NCBI GenBank assembly: GCA_963665215.2
Contig: CAXXWW010000006.1
Location: 310,001-374,000, forward strand
DNA length: 64,000 nt
From: G963665215 sp963665215
Lineage (GTDB): Bacteria > Chloroflexota > Dehalococcoidia > Lucifugimonadales > CAUZJF01
Reading direction: 5' to 3'
Part shown: one piece after another, positions 17,060-26,901 of the stretch
Layout of the letters: the number at the start of each line of letters is the position of its first letter
How positions within the stretch are numbered: the first letter of the stretch is position 1
Notes under the pieces: model-generated
What the model was told of the DNA's origin: nothing
Database searches by the model: none
The model's input: only the letters and a program-made list of their open reading frames with translations
Translations under genes and position numbers: made by a program

Positions 17060-17245
17060 GGGGGATATGTTACCACCCTCACGCTACCGCGTCTCGTCAG
17101 GAAGGCGGCATGTCAGAGACACCCCCCATGCACTCGTCGGGGCCTGAGCCGATTTCAGTGGACGACCCGCTGCTGAGCCTGGCCACCTGAGCCCGGTCAA
17201 AGCCCGGGGAGGGCCAGGGTGGGCATCAGCATGGAGGTGGGGCCG

Positions 17246-18667
17246 CTAGCGCACCAGCACAGCCAGATCTCCCAGGCACATCTCGTCGGTCGCACCCTCT
17301 CCCCACGTTATGTAGCGGGGCGGGAGCAGGTCCCCATCCGAGCCGGGAACAGGTCCGCTGTTGTCATAGATGCAGGTGATGCGCACCACGTCACCGGACC
17401 TGATCGGAATCGGCTCCCGGAACCAGTACTGCCCCTGCCAATCGAAGTCCCACCGCGGTATATCGAGCAACGTGTTCGCCTGGGCCGTGCCCGGGTTCAG
17501 CGTGATAGTAATCGAGCGACCCCGCAGGTGCATGTGACCGGTGACTCCGAGGGCCAGCGAATCTCCGCCCATGGACCGGTCGCAGCTCATCGCCTGGGCG
17601 CTGCCGTCGCCGATATCGGACCTCAGGTACTCTTCGGGGCGCGTGCCGCAGATAAAGTGGATCATCTCGGCGCCGCGCCTCAGCTCGCTCTCCCTGAGAG
17701 CGTACTCCCTGTTGCACGGGTCGTCGGGCTCGCTTGGGTACACGCCGGGGCAGCGCACCTCGATCGGGGCCGCCAGGCCTACCTCCTCGATAGGCTCGAG
17801 ATCGGCCGTTGGGGGAGCGAGAAAAAGCTCGACGCCGCTGGCGTCGGCCCCATCGCCAGCCCCGACAAGTTGGTAGTGGACCTGCATCACAAGCTGCGAT
17901 CCGGCCCTGAGGAGCTTGCCGGTCCCCTCAGGGAAGTCCGCGCTCCCGGCGCCCGGCACCCAGAAGCCCAGGAGCACGTATTCCGACAGGTTGGTCCCGA
18001 GCCCCTGCCCGCCGAAACAGGTCCAACCGGGGCCAGCCTCTGACCCGTCGCGCGTCCTCGCACCATCCACCGCCTCCGCGCCGATGACGAAGATAAACGC
18101 GTGGTGCACCAGCCCGCTCTGGTCGGTGCGCACTCGGTAGCCCGTCACGAAAGAGTCGCGCGCGAATTGAGGGCCCAGCAGGAAGCAGCGGTAGTCGTCG
18201 TCCCGCGACCGGTCGGGACGATAGGGCGGGTCCATTATCAGCGTGAGGTCGGGCTGCGTCCCATCGGCCTTCACCCTCGGGATGTCGTCAGCCGACGGGC
18301 CGGATGGCTGCCCCAGCGGGGCGCCGGCCTCCGCCCACGCGAGCAGCACCGACCTCTCCTCGGCCGAAAGCCTGCGCTCATTCCTCATAGGCGGAGACTC
18401 TGGGCCGGGCAGCCACGGAGGCATAACGCCCTCTTTCACCGCCCTGGCGATGGCGGGCGCCATCGACGCTGCGCGTTCCGGGTCATCCAGCGCGAACGGC
18501 GCGATCCCGCCCTCGGTGTGGCAGGCCGTGCAATTCTGGGAGAAGACCCGGGCTACCTCGCCGTAGTAAGTCGGTGGGCTGCCGTCATTCCTGCCGCATC
18601 CGGCCAGTGCCAGAAGTACGACAGCCAGGAAGGCGCCCCATGCCCCGCCGCTCTTCGCGTCACCCAT
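17246..18667 (-). CDS. Lipoprotein: cytochrome c domain fused to copper type II (PHM/DBH-like) monooxygenase
   Basis: A 473-aa protein. LLALAGC is a lipobox, with Cys24 the lipidation site. A single CTACH heme-c motif follows at 47-51 within a small cytochrome domain. The rest matches the copper type II ascorbate-dependent monooxygenase fold. LVHHAF near 187 and VHYQ near 262 supply the first copper site. HMHLRG near 377 and the Met of DEMC near 460 supply the second. All expected ligand types are present. In animal PHM/DBH the electrons come from ascorbate; here the fused heme could deliver them, which is inference. The start at ATG 18667 puts the signal peptide at the N-terminus. It is a single gene outside the cell membrane; the substrate is unknown. 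Confidence 0.85.
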   Translation of the reverse strand: MGDAKSGGAWGAFLAVVLLALAGCGRNDGSPPTYYGEVARVFSQNCTACHTEGGIAPFALDDPERAASMAPAIARAVKEGVMPPWLPGPESPPMRNERRLSAEERSVLLAWAEAGAPLGQPSGPSADDIPRVKADGTQPDLTLIMDPPYRPDRSRDDDYRCFLLGPQFARDSFVTGYRVRTDQSGLVHHAFIFVIGAEAVDGARTRDGSEAGPGWTCFGGQGLGTNLSEYVLLGFWVPGAGSADFPEGTGKLLRAGSQLVMQVHYQLVGAGDGADASGVELFLAPPTADLEPIEEVGLAAPIEVRCPGVYPSEPDDPCNREYALRESELRRGAEMIHFICGTRPEEYLRSDIGDGSAQAMSCDRSMGGDSLALGVTGHMHLRGRSITITLNPGTAQANTLLDIPRWDFDWQGQYWFREPIPIRSGDVVRITCIYDNSGPVPGSDGDLLPPRYITWGEGATDEMCLGDLAVLVR

Positions 18668-18742
18668 CCCCCGCTCATCACTGATAAGTACCGTCCCGTC
18701 GCATAGAGGACTGTCAGCAGCGCATCTCGTGGCCCTTGTCAC

Positions 18743-19500
18743 CTGCTAAGGAATGTCTCAAAGTTTACAGCCGAGCCCGCGGAGACAGGAATAAATCATA
18801 TGGCAGATTCTCTGCGAGCTCTGTGCCCTCTGCGGTTCATTGTACACCGCTCGCGGCCACCAGCGCGGGCACTGCATCCCCCGTGGGCCCTATCCCCGCT
18901 CTCCTCGACCGCGTCCCCGTTCGTCCCGCGTGCCCTCGGCTTGCCGGGGAGCTTGACGAAGGGTCGCCGTGGCCCTTCCATGTCATTCTGTCCGACACAT
19001 TATCAACTCAGTGGTGTACACATTGCCAACATTGACCCTCAGGGTCATGATCTCACTGGAGAGTTTGCGCGGCGGACCCAGCCATCGCAGCGGTAGTCCC
19101 AGCGTGAAGGCCAGTGCCGCCGGTTTTTTGAACATGGTCCCGACAGTCCTGCCCCGCATCAACTCAGGGAGCCGCGTAGTCTGCGGTGAGGTCTGGTAGG
19201 GGCTTAACTGAGCTGGAGAACCACCGTGGCGGGGACCTTGACTTGGCGTGGACGGGATTAGCGGCGAGCCCTTCTGGCCACGGAGCCGTGAAGGTTTTTC
19301 CCGCTCACTACGTGACGATCCTATGGTCCGACACGGGCACCCAGCAGCATTTCTACTGCGGTCACAAAACAGCGTCACAGCGGACTCGGCGTGGCGGTTA
19401 GCAGCACAGGGGACCAGGCCGCGGTCAGCAATCCGCCGGCTTGTTTTCTGCCTTGACGAGGCCGGTTAAATCGTGTTGAATCGGCTGGCGACCGGATTCA
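18743..19500. other. Long non-coding stretch, no gene supported
   Basis: About 760 bp between the heme-c/copper lipoprotein gene and the CehA-like gene. Open frames on both strands (for example minus 18983-19378) have no recognisable domain and no convincing ribosome binding site. It may hold decayed coding sequence and the promoter for the gene at 19515. Confidence 0.5.
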
Positions 19501-19514
19501 AGGAGGGGTGACAT

Positions 19515-22073
19515 ATGGCCGACTACCAACCGCTGGACATATCCAGGTGGTGTAACGCAGGGACAGGGGTGCTGGGCGAGGGCGCGGAACCCGACGTCGG
19601 GCTACGTTCCTTCCGTGGACTACCGTTTCTGGTAGGTGCCGAGGGAGCTGACTCCGACGTCAACTGTTTCATCGCCCTGGGCGGCTCGGAGGGCGGCGTC
19701 ACCATCCCCGTCGGTCAGCGGGCGCACCGTGTGATCCTGGCCCACCGGCTACTGGATTCCAGTCTGGCCAGCAACGGACATCTGGGCGCACGGGTCGCCG
19801 AGTACGTGTTCCGCCTCTCCGGTGGCAGAGAGGAGCGGGTGCACGTACGTGAGCGGTTCGAAATCGCCGTCGTGCCGGGGCTGGGTAGCATACCGGGTGT
19901 GCCGGGAGCGCCCTTCCGCGCGGTCACCGATCAGAAGCACACCCTCATGTCGCGCTTCGAGGGGCGCTGGGATGCGACGGGCCGCCGGCAGATGGAGTCG
20001 GCCCCGGCTGCTGCCCGCTCTTACTACCTGTGGGCGTGGGAGAATCCCGAGCCCGATCGCGCCGTCGAATCCTTTCAGATTGTCCCCAGTGGGCCGCGCT
20101 TCATCATAGCGGCGATCACGCTGGGGCACGTCGTCGAGGACCCATTCGCCAGGCAGGGGAGGCGCCCCGTGCGCATTACCCTGATCGACCCGGACGACGC
20201 GCAGAAGCCCTACGGTCTGGATGTGGACGTGGACCGTGGCGATACCACGTACGTCCAGCCGCTGCCCGGGGCGCCCGCCGAGCAATTCATCGACGACCCG
20301 TACAAGGGTTGGGGCGAAGAGCAGAACAGCAAATCAAGCCCCGCATATGCGGAGGTCTCCGCCATCCCCTCGGCGACCCTGACGGTCAAACTGGGCGACG
20401 AGGAGGTGGGCAGCGTGAAGTGGGGAGATGTGGAGGAGAAGGGAACCGCAGCAACCGCAGCAACCGCGCGGGTGCGCGTTGAGCTCGTTGACCTGGGGAA
20501 GAACTGGGTGCATGTGACGGTGCTGGACGACGACACGGGTAGGCCAGTGCCGTGCCGGGTCCATTTCCGCTCTCCCGACGGCGTTCCCTATCAGCCCCAT
20601 GGCCACCACAACCATGTGAACTCCAACCTGGATACGTGGCACATCGACGTGGGCGGTGACCTGCGGCTGGGCCAGATTACCTATGCCTACATCGACGGTA
20701 CGTGCCAGGGATGGCTCCCCCGGGGCGACGTGATCGTAGACGTGGCGCGCGGCTTCGAGTACGAGCCGTTGCGTACCAGGGTCAAGATCGAGCCCGGCCA
20801 GCAGGAGCTGACTCTAAGGCTCAAGCGCTGGATCAACATGAACGAGCGTGGCTGGTTCAGCGGGGACTCCCACGTCCACTTCCTGTCCGCGCAGGGCAGC
20901 CACACCGAGTCGCAGGGCGAGGACCTGAACGTCGTCAATCTGCTCCAGTCCCAGTGGGGAAGCCTGTTCACCAACGTCGAGGACTTCACCGGGGCCCCCA
21001 GCGTCTCGCAGAGGGGCAACAACATCATCTACGTCTCGCAGGAGAACCGACAGCACTTCATGGGGCACATGATCCTGTGGGGGCTGAAGCGGCCCGTGAT
21101 GCCCTGGTGCAGCGACGGTCCCAGCGAGGCCGAGATCGGCGGGACAATGGAGACCACCTTGAGCCACTGGGCAGACGAGGCGCACGCTCAGGGAGCTTAC
21201 GTGATCAATCCCCACTTCCCGAACCCGAACGGCGAGCCCGCCGCGCTGATCGCCACCGGCCGGTTGGACGGGATCGAGATGATACGCCAGACGGCGTTCA
21301 ATCACGGTGAGTACTACCGATACCTCAACTGCGGGTACCGGCTCCCACTTGTGGGCGGGACCGACAAGATGAGCAGCGACGTACCGGTTGGGGTCTACCG
21401 CACCTACGTGCATCTCTCGGAGGACGAGGGGTTCAGCTACGACAACTGGTGCAAGAATGTGGCCAGGGGACGGACCTTCCTCAGCGGCGGGCCCATCATC
21501 CACTTCTCGGTTGATGGCCACGAGGCTGGCGACACCGCTGAGATATCCGGCCCTGGTACGGTCGAGGTGGAGGCATGGGCAGAGAGCATCCTGCCCATCA
21601 ACCGGCTTGAGATAGTGCAGGCAGGCCGGGTTGTGGCCTCCACGGAGTCCACCGACGGTACCCGCCGGCTGGAGCTGAGGGAGAGGGTGAGGGTCGATGG
21701 CCATACGTGGCTGGCGGCGCGGTGCGGCGGACGCGGCTACTTCTCGGAGGGGAATCTCAGCAGTGTGGGCACGCCCACTCTCGGCGCCCTGGGCGGCGCC
21801 CACTTCGACGCCTGGAGGCGAGGCATCTTCGCCCATACCTCACCGGTATACGTCGCCTGCGGCGGCGACTGGTGGATGTTCGACGAGGACACGGCGCAGT
21901 ACATGCTCACCCTCATCGAGGGCGACCTTGCCTACATTCGCGAGGGCTCCGGCCAGCACAAGCACGGAACCGTGACGCACCACCACGGCGAGGAAAACCA
22001 CATCGCATACCTGGAGCGCCCGTTCCTCGAGGCGCGCCAGGCCATCAGCGAAAGGTTGGGTAAGCTGCAGTAG
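19515..22073 (+). CDS. CehA/McbA-type metallohydrolase (PHP-like), 852 aa
   Basis: The ATG follows a strong AAGGAGGGGTGACAT. The C-terminal half is a PHP-like metallohydrolase: WFSGDSHVHFL near residue 450 provides the HxH pair, QGAYVINPHFPNP a further histidine, and GGTDKMSSDVPVG the Asp. The N-terminal 400 residues look like beta-sandwich domains that are also seen in long CehA-type proteins. CehA/McbA hydrolyse carbamate insecticides; the natural substrates of the long forms are not known. No signal peptide is visible. It appears monocistronic. Confidence 0.82.
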   Translation: MADYQPLDISRWCNAGTGVLGEGAEPDVGLRSFRGLPFLVGAEGADSDVNCFIALGGSEGGVTIPVGQRAHRVILAHRLLDSSLASNGHLGARVAEYVFRLSGGREERVHVRERFEIAVVPGLGSIPGVPGAPFRAVTDQKHTLMSRFEGRWDATGRRQMESAPAAARSYYLWAWENPEPDRAVESFQIVPSGPRFIIAAITLGHVVEDPFARQGRRPVRITLIDPDDAQKPYGLDVDVDRGDTTYVQPLPGAPAEQFIDDPYKGWGEEQNSKSSPAYAEVSAIPSATLTVKLGDEEVGSVKWGDVEEKGTAATAATARVRVELVDLGKNWVHVTVLDDDTGRPVPCRVHFRSPDGVPYQPHGHHNHVNSNLDTWHIDVGGDLRLGQITYAYIDGTCQGWLPRGDVIVDVARGFEYEPLRTRVKIEPGQQELTLRLKRWINMNERGWFSGDSHVHFLSAQGSHTESQGEDLNVVNLLQSQWGSLFTNVEDFTGAPSVSQRGNNIIYVSQENRQHFMGHMILWGLKRPVMPWCSDGPSEAEIGGTMETTLSHWADEAHAQGAYVINPHFPNPNGEPAALIATGRLDGIEMIRQTAFNHGEYYRYLNCGYRLPLVGGTDKMSSDVPVGVYRTYVHLSEDEGFSYDNWCKNVARGRTFLSGGPIIHFSVDGHEAGDTAEISGPGTVEVEAWAESILPINRLEIVQAGRVVASTESTDGTRRLELRERVRVDGHTWLAARCGGRGYFSEGNLSSVGTPTLGALGGAHFDAWRRGIFAHTSPVYVACGGDWWMFDEDTAQYMLTLIEGDLAYIREGSGQHKHGTVTHHHGEENHIAYLERPFLEARQAISERLGKLQ

Positions 22074-22152
22074 CTAGATTGATGGGGAAACGGTACACGT
22101 ATCCATAAATGGTAAGGAGTGAGCCCAGCACTCATCAACTTGCCATATCCAA

Positions 22153-22548
22153 TCACAGAAAAGCGAACACAATACCAACCTGGACCCCTGCGAACAGCAG
22201 TCCGATTGCGACATCGTCAAGATTGGGGACGAGGCCGTGGTTGAACCCGACGCCGGCAGCTTCGATCTGGCCTCCGCACTTTGAGCATGTCTTGCGGTTC
22301 TCCCGAAACCAGCTCGCAGCGACTGACCAGAGCAGGGCGGACCCGATCAATGCGGATAGCACTATGGGGAAGGGGAGCACCTGCTGCCAAGCCGCTGGCT
22401 CAAATGCCCTCCCAAAAAGCGGCATCATGATGGCCAGACCGATGCCCAAGAGGCCGAGGTACTACAGGATCGCTGTGGAACTGACGCGCGTGAACTCGTG
22501 GTCGCACTTTATGCACTTGTAGTAACCTACGCTGGTGGAGAAGATCAT
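22153..22548 (-). pseudogene. Zinc-ribbon membrane protein with in-frame amber codon
   Basis: The frame opens at ATG 22548 with MIFSTSVGYYKCIKCDHEFTR, a zinc-ribbon half, then meets TAG at 22464-22462. It continues in the same frame with hydrophobic segments (LGIGLAIMMPLFG, PIVLSALIGSALLWSVA), a second CSKCGGQ knuckle and a last membrane segment. The full frame would be 131 aa. The single stop points to a young pseudogene, a sequencing error or readthrough. The family is not recognised. Confidence 0.55.
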
Positions 22549-22862
22549 ACCGAGCTAGTTGTAGCAAGCGTTCCAACACGTATAACCGGAATTCCCAATA
22601 TCAACCGACTTGCTCGACGCCCAACGACCTGTTGAAGGTCCTGCTGACTCAGTATACTAGAGACAATCATGATGCGGTCCGGGCCACAGAGCCGGGAGGT
22701 AGGTAGCCGCTGATCATCGCCATTATGGGTTGGTGCGTGACGCGCGGCCGGGCTGTCTCACGCCATTGCCATGGTTGGCCGGCCATGTGTCCCGAGGTGT
22801 CAACCACCCGGGCATTTTGTTACGCTTCGCGATAGGATGGCCGCCATCTCGGAGGTGTACGC

Positions 22863-23648
22863 TTGGAGTACGTCGAGCTGGGGAAAACGGGTGTCCGGAT
22901 ACCTGAAATAGGGCTCGGGACATGGGGGTATACAGGAGGCGTTGAACCTCTGCAGACCGGGATTTCTCTGGGAGCTTCGCTCATCGATACCGCTGAGGCG
23001 TACGGGACGGAGGGCGCGGTGGGCGAAGCGATACTACACATGCGCGACAGGGTGTTCATAGCTACCAAGGTTTCACCCTCCCACTTCAAGCACGATGAAG
23101 TGATCAGCGCGGCCGAAAATAGCCTAAAGCGCTTGGGCACCGACTACCTCGACCTGTACCAGCTGCACTGGCCTAACCCCGCAATACCTATTGAGGAGAC
23201 CATGGCCGCGATGGACCAGCTCGTGTCCGACGGGAAAATCCGGTTCATCGGGGTGAGCAACTTCTCTGTCGCACAGATCGAGGAGGCTCAGGCCGCAACC
23301 GAAAATAAGATCGTCTCCAATCAGGTCCGTTACAGCCTCGCGGACAGGGCCGTAGAGAAAGATGTCATACCATATTGCCGGGATAGCGGAGTGACTGTAA
23401 TCGCTTACACCCCCCTGGCCCGGGGGATAGGCAACATCAAGGCCAAGCTGAGTCACGGCGCGTTGGAAACGGTAGCGCAGGCCACCGGCAAAACGGAGGT
23501 CCAAGTGGCGCTGAACTGGTGCACCACCGAAGCGAATGTCGTCGCGATTCCCAAATCCGACTCGTCTGACCATACCAGGGAGAACTGTGATGCCTCAGGA
23601 TGGAGGCTGTCCCCTGAACAATTAGGTCTCCTCGCGGAGGCCCGGTAG
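22863..23648 (+). CDS. Aldo/keto reductase
   Basis: A 261-aa protein read from a TTG at 22863 that is preceded by GGAGGTGTACGC; no ATG fits better. The catalytic tetrad is complete: Asp42 and Tyr47 in DTAEAYG, Lys69 in ATKV and His102 in QLHWP. GVSNFSVAQIEEA and the C-terminal AIPKSDSSDHTREN form the NADPH-binding end. It is an NADPH-dependent carbonyl reductase whose natural substrate cannot be inferred. It has no co-directional close neighbour. Confidence 0.92.
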   Translation: MEYVELGKTGVRIPEIGLGTWGYTGGVEPLQTGISLGASLIDTAEAYGTEGAVGEAILHMRDRVFIATKVSPSHFKHDEVISAAENSLKRLGTDYLDLYQLHWPNPAIPIEETMAAMDQLVSDGKIRFIGVSNFSVAQIEEAQAATENKIVSNQVRYSLADRAVEKDVIPYCRDSGVTVIAYTPLARGIGNIKAKLSHGALETVAQATGKTEVQVALNWCTTEANVVAIPKSDSSDHTRENCDASGWRLSPEQLGLLAEAR

Positions 23649-23864
23649 GTACCCGTTGCTCGGCGGCACGTGATCGGCAGGGTCTGCGCTGACGTACAAC
23701 ATCGCCCGCCGTCGGTACCTGTATCGTGGCGAGTACGACATGTAAATCCACAGGGGCTACGTTAAGCTGTATTGCGCCTATCAATCGGCGCCCCACGGTG
23801 AGCCCTAGTGCATGATCCGGAGACGTATTAAGGAATAGGGTGCCGACGCCTTATGCCGGCCTGG

Positions 23865-23948
23865 GTAGGGGCAGGTTTGAAACCTGCCCCTACGGTACGG
23901 TTTCGTCGTAGGCGCATCACACGTTCCCCAAAACCTTGTCTGGTGTCG
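23865..23948 (+). repeat. Palindromic dispersed repeat, copy 1 (REP/MITE-like)
   Basis: A perfect 29-bp palindrome centred at 23879 (GTAGGGGCAGG...CCTGCCCCTAC) is followed by CGGTACGG and then GTTCCCCAAAACCTTGTC. A second copy in inverse orientation lies at 34752-34824 and shares both the palindrome and the trailing GTTCC-AAAAC-TTGTC part. It lies in the gap between the aldo/keto reductase and the alpha/beta hydrolase. Confidence 0.7.
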
Positions 23949-24047
23949 CACTAGGGCGCTGACTGGATGAGAGATGAGTGGGCAGTGGTTGGCGGCCATG
24001 CACCGGCTCACGGTGTGGCAGCCGCCCTTCAGGACTGTATGCGTATC

Positions 24048-24884
24048 ATGGCCTCTATCGAGCAGGGTCACCGAGACGGATTTATCGAAAACGACGGCAT
24101 CAGGCTCCACTACGTGGACTGGGGCGAGGCCAAGGCGCGGCCCATGGTGTTGCTCCACGGGCTTGGAGACTGCGCGCGAAGCTGGGACCCGTTCGCCTCT
24201 GAGCTCAGTGCAGACTACCGGGTTATTGGGCTGGACCTCCGCGGCCACGGCGACAGCAGGTGGGCGGCCCCGGGCGCCTACCGCCTGGAGCAGTTCGTTT
24301 CCGACGTCGAGGCGCTTGTCGACCAGGTGGGCCTGACTGGGATGGTTTTGGTGGGGCATTCAGAGGGCGGGCAAATCGCGATCAGCTACACCACCGCCCA
24401 CCCAGCGATGGTGGACACGTTGATTGCCCTGGACTGCGGCTTGGACGCGCCCGACCCGACTGGACAGGGGGTCTCAAGCCCCACATGGCGCCGGTGGGAA
24501 GAGAGGTTCTCGCTCGAAGAGGTGGTTCAGCACTTGAGAGAGGGCCAGCCTGGCTCCGCGCACGACGCACTGGCTCTCCAGGCGTTGCACCTGACCAACG
24601 AGCTACCCGGGGGTAGGTGGACGTGGAAAGGTGACCCGGCTGCGCTCCGGCCTCTCCTCGAGGCCGACCTGTGGAGGGATTGGCGGATGCTGCGGTGTCC
24701 AGTTCTCCTGGCACGCGGGCGCCAGAGTCGGGTCCTGGCCCACGCGGCCGCCGTGAGGATGCAGGAGGGCGCGCCGAGGGTGCGTCTGGCCGAGCTGGAA
24801 GGTGGTGGCCACTGGTTTCACCTGGAGCTTCCGAGCACCCTCGAGGCCACGGTGCGCTGGTTTCTCCAGGCCCCTCCCCCATGA
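24048..24884 (+). CDS. Alpha/beta hydrolase
   Basis: A protein of about 278 aa if started at ATG 24048; an in-frame ATG at 24039 and longer starts exist. PMVLLHGLGDCARSW is the oxyanion-hole loop, LDLRGHGDS a conserved strand-turn, LVGHSEGGQIA the nucleophile elbow, and GGGHWFHLE contains the catalytic His. The Asp position after strand seven is not obvious (RGRQSRVLA). It is a general hydrolase of esters, lactones or amides. The gene stands alone, downstream of the palindromic repeat. Confidence 0.87.
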   Translation: MASIEQGHRDGFIENDGIRLHYVDWGEAKARPMVLLHGLGDCARSWDPFASELSADYRVIGLDLRGHGDSRWAAPGAYRLEQFVSDVEALVDQVGLTGMVLVGHSEGGQIAISYTTAHPAMVDTLIALDCGLDAPDPTGQGVSSPTWRRWEERFSLEEVVQHLREGQPGSAHDALALQALHLTNELPGGRWTWKGDPAALRPLLEADLWRDWRMLRCPVLLARGRQSRVLAHAAAVRMQEGAPRVRLAELEGGGHWFHLELPSTLEATVRWFLQAPPP

Positions 24885-25410
24885 CCTGCCCATGACCCGG
24901 GTATGTGCCGTTGAACTGAAGATGTGCACGCCACAGACCTCCGCAACGGATGCTACTGCTATCGAATAGCAGAAAGTCCCTGGGGCAGAGGGACCGCTCC
25001 CGCAGATTTTGCGCCCGGTAGCCCCTTGGAGGGGCCGGATGCTATAATCCACGCGTTTCCCAAATCAATGAGCCCACGTCAAGCGCCTGCTGCCGGTGGC
25101 TTCTTAAACGCGGCGCAGAGTGGGGCAGGGATGGGAGAGAGCACGTTGAGGGGCCCCGGCTGCCGGCGCGCCATCTGTCAGACATCCTGGGCCCGAAGGG
25201 AATCCGTGGGGGTCGGGACGTCCGCCGGCAGGAGGGCTGGACCTAGCACGCCACACCGGCGAGAGCAAGAGGGCGGCTCTTCCGGCCCAAGTCCTTACGT
25301 GGAAGCTCTTACGGGGCCGTGTAGGTCCGGTATGCCGCTCCGTCGGCCGCCGCGTGAGAGGGCAGCCCGAGGGGCTGGAGTGCAGAGCAAGCTTGAGTGA
25401 GGAGTGCCCC
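24885..25410. other. Intergenic region with promoter and long GC-rich leader
   Basis: A TATAAT at 25043-25048 preceded by TGC lies 360 bp before the SDR gene. The DNA between is GC-rich, and its open frames do not look like protein. It could be a long 5' leader or a small RNA. No known riboswitch or RNase P/tmRNA motif was recognised. Confidence 0.4.
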
Positions 25411-26184
25411 ATGGGCCCGAGCCCAATTTTGAAGGACAGGGTCGCCCTGATTACCGGTGCGGGAAGTGGCATCGGCCGGTCGATAGCCCACGTCTTTGCC
25501 GAGAACGGCGCTCGCGTGATCGTGAACGACGTTCGTGATAGCGGCAGCGAGGTAGCCGATGAGGTGAAGGGGACCTTCCTCAAGGCGGACCTTGCCGACA
25601 TGGAGCAGGCGCGGGAGCTTGGCCGTAGAGCGACCGAGGTGGCGGGCAGGGTGGATATTCTCGTAAACAACGCGGGCCTGCAGCATCTGGATCCCGTGGA
25701 CGAGTTTCCCGAGGAGACGTGGGCCAAGCTGATCCAGATCATGCTGGTCGCACCCTTCCAGCTCACCAAGCACGTGCTGGGCGGAATGAAGGAGCGCGGT
25801 TGGGGCCGCATCATCAACATGTCGTCCATCCACGGGCTGGTCGCGAGCCCCTACAAGTCGGCCTACGTCTCAGCCAAGCATGGGCTCATCGGGCTGACCA
25901 AGACCGTTGCATTGGAGGTGGGCGCATACGGTGTCACCGTCAACGCCATCTGCCCCGCCTATGTCCGCACGCCTCTGGTGGAGGTCCAGATAGGTGATCA
26001 GGCTCGGACTCGCGGCATCAGTGAGGACGAGGTCATAGAGAAGGTGATGCTGGAGTCCGCTGCGATAAAGCGCCTCATCGAGCCGGAAGAGGTCGCCCGT
26101 CTTGCTCTATTCCTCGCCTCGGAAGACGGCCTATCCATCACGGGCTCAGCCTACCGCATCGACGTCGGCTGGACGGCCCGTTAG
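25411..26184 (+). CDS. 3-hydroxybutyrate dehydrogenase-like SDR
   Basis: A 257-aa protein. ATG 25411 follows GAGGAGTGCCCC. The nucleotide-binding motif is ITGAGSGIG at 14-22, NNAG lies at 87-90 and the catalytic Ser139, Tyr152 and Lys156 fall in the expected positions. The usual catalytic Asn after helix four is replaced by Met in IQIMLVAPF. The C-terminal half (HGLVASPYKSAYVSAKHGL, ICPAYVRTPLVE, IDVGWTAR) matches D-3-hydroxybutyrate dehydrogenases, which interconvert 3-hydroxybutyrate and acetoacetate with NAD. Confidence 0.87.
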   Translation: MGPSPILKDRVALITGAGSGIGRSIAHVFAENGARVIVNDVRDSGSEVADEVKGTFLKADLADMEQARELGRRATEVAGRVDILVNNAGLQHLDPVDEFPEETWAKLIQIMLVAPFQLTKHVLGGMKERGWGRIINMSSIHGLVASPYKSAYVSAKHGLIGLTKTVALEVGAYGVTVNAICPAYVRTPLVEVQIGDQARTRGISEDEVIEKVMLESAAIKRLIEPEEVARLALFLASEDGLSITGSAYRIDVGWTAR

Positions 26185-26610
26185 GTTGTCGCCGCCCCCC
26201 GGATTGGAAGGAGCATTCAGCGTCTCGGCTCAGGGCCAACGGCGACTATTCCACTGTAACACTCGAAACGGTGACAGGCGGTCAGTTCCTGGAGCGGACC
26301 AGGGGCGTCGCCAGTCCGGCTGGCTCGGTGGAAACGGGCTGGTACTCAATGCAAGTCAATTTCCAGCGGGACGACAAGGAGCTTTGGGTCAATCACCCCG
26401 GCGGCCCCGACTACTGGTGCCGCGATGCGCGCATTCGGGGTGTGGCCCGTCGGGTCACAACCAAGCAGGAGGCCGACTGCTGGAGTGAGCCGGGATCGGC
26501 GCTTGATGCCGTCACAGGCCCATTCGGAGCGTCGTGTGCGCTGTGTTAGAATGGCTTTGAGGCTGGCGGGCCGGTCGCGTTTCTACGACACCATTTGAGA
26601 GGAGAGCGCC
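26185..26610. other. Intergenic region; possible short open frame only
   Basis: An open frame at 26271-26549 (plus, GTG start) ends in GASCALC and has a fairly protein-like middle (DDKELWVNHPGG). It has no ribosome binding site and no recognised family. I leave it uncalled. The AGAGGAGAG at the right edge belongs to the next gene. Confidence 0.4.
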
Positions 26611-26901
26611 GTGGATGTCGTTTCAACCCAATACTTTTTTGTGGCGTATCTGATTGGAGGGTTGGTACTGGGCACAGCCGCCAGTGTGCTGGCCGGGAGG
26701 AAGGGCCTCTCCCGCCAGGGGTGGGGCCTGCTCGGCTTTGCCGGCGGCGTACTATTCGTGCTCCCCGGCATCGTCGTTCTAATCATTCTGGTTCTGAAGC
26801 CCAGGCTGGAGCCATTGGGCGCACAGCCTCCTCACGTGCAAGCAACACCGGCGCGGCCGCCGGACCCGGCCCAGCCACCGCAGCCGGCATCGTCGCCGCC
26901 C

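Noticed and set aside
18983..19378. 131-aa minus-strand frame in the gap before the CehA-like gene
   Set aside because: No ribosome binding site, no recognised motif, unusual composition.
20814..21836. 340-aa minus-strand frame
   Set aside because: Mirror of the CehA-like gene, which has conserved metal-binding motifs on the other strand.
24924..25400. 158-aa plus-strand frame before the SDR gene
   Set aside because: Rich in Arg/Gly/Pro/Ser as expected of random GC-rich DNA, crosses the promoter and has no motif.
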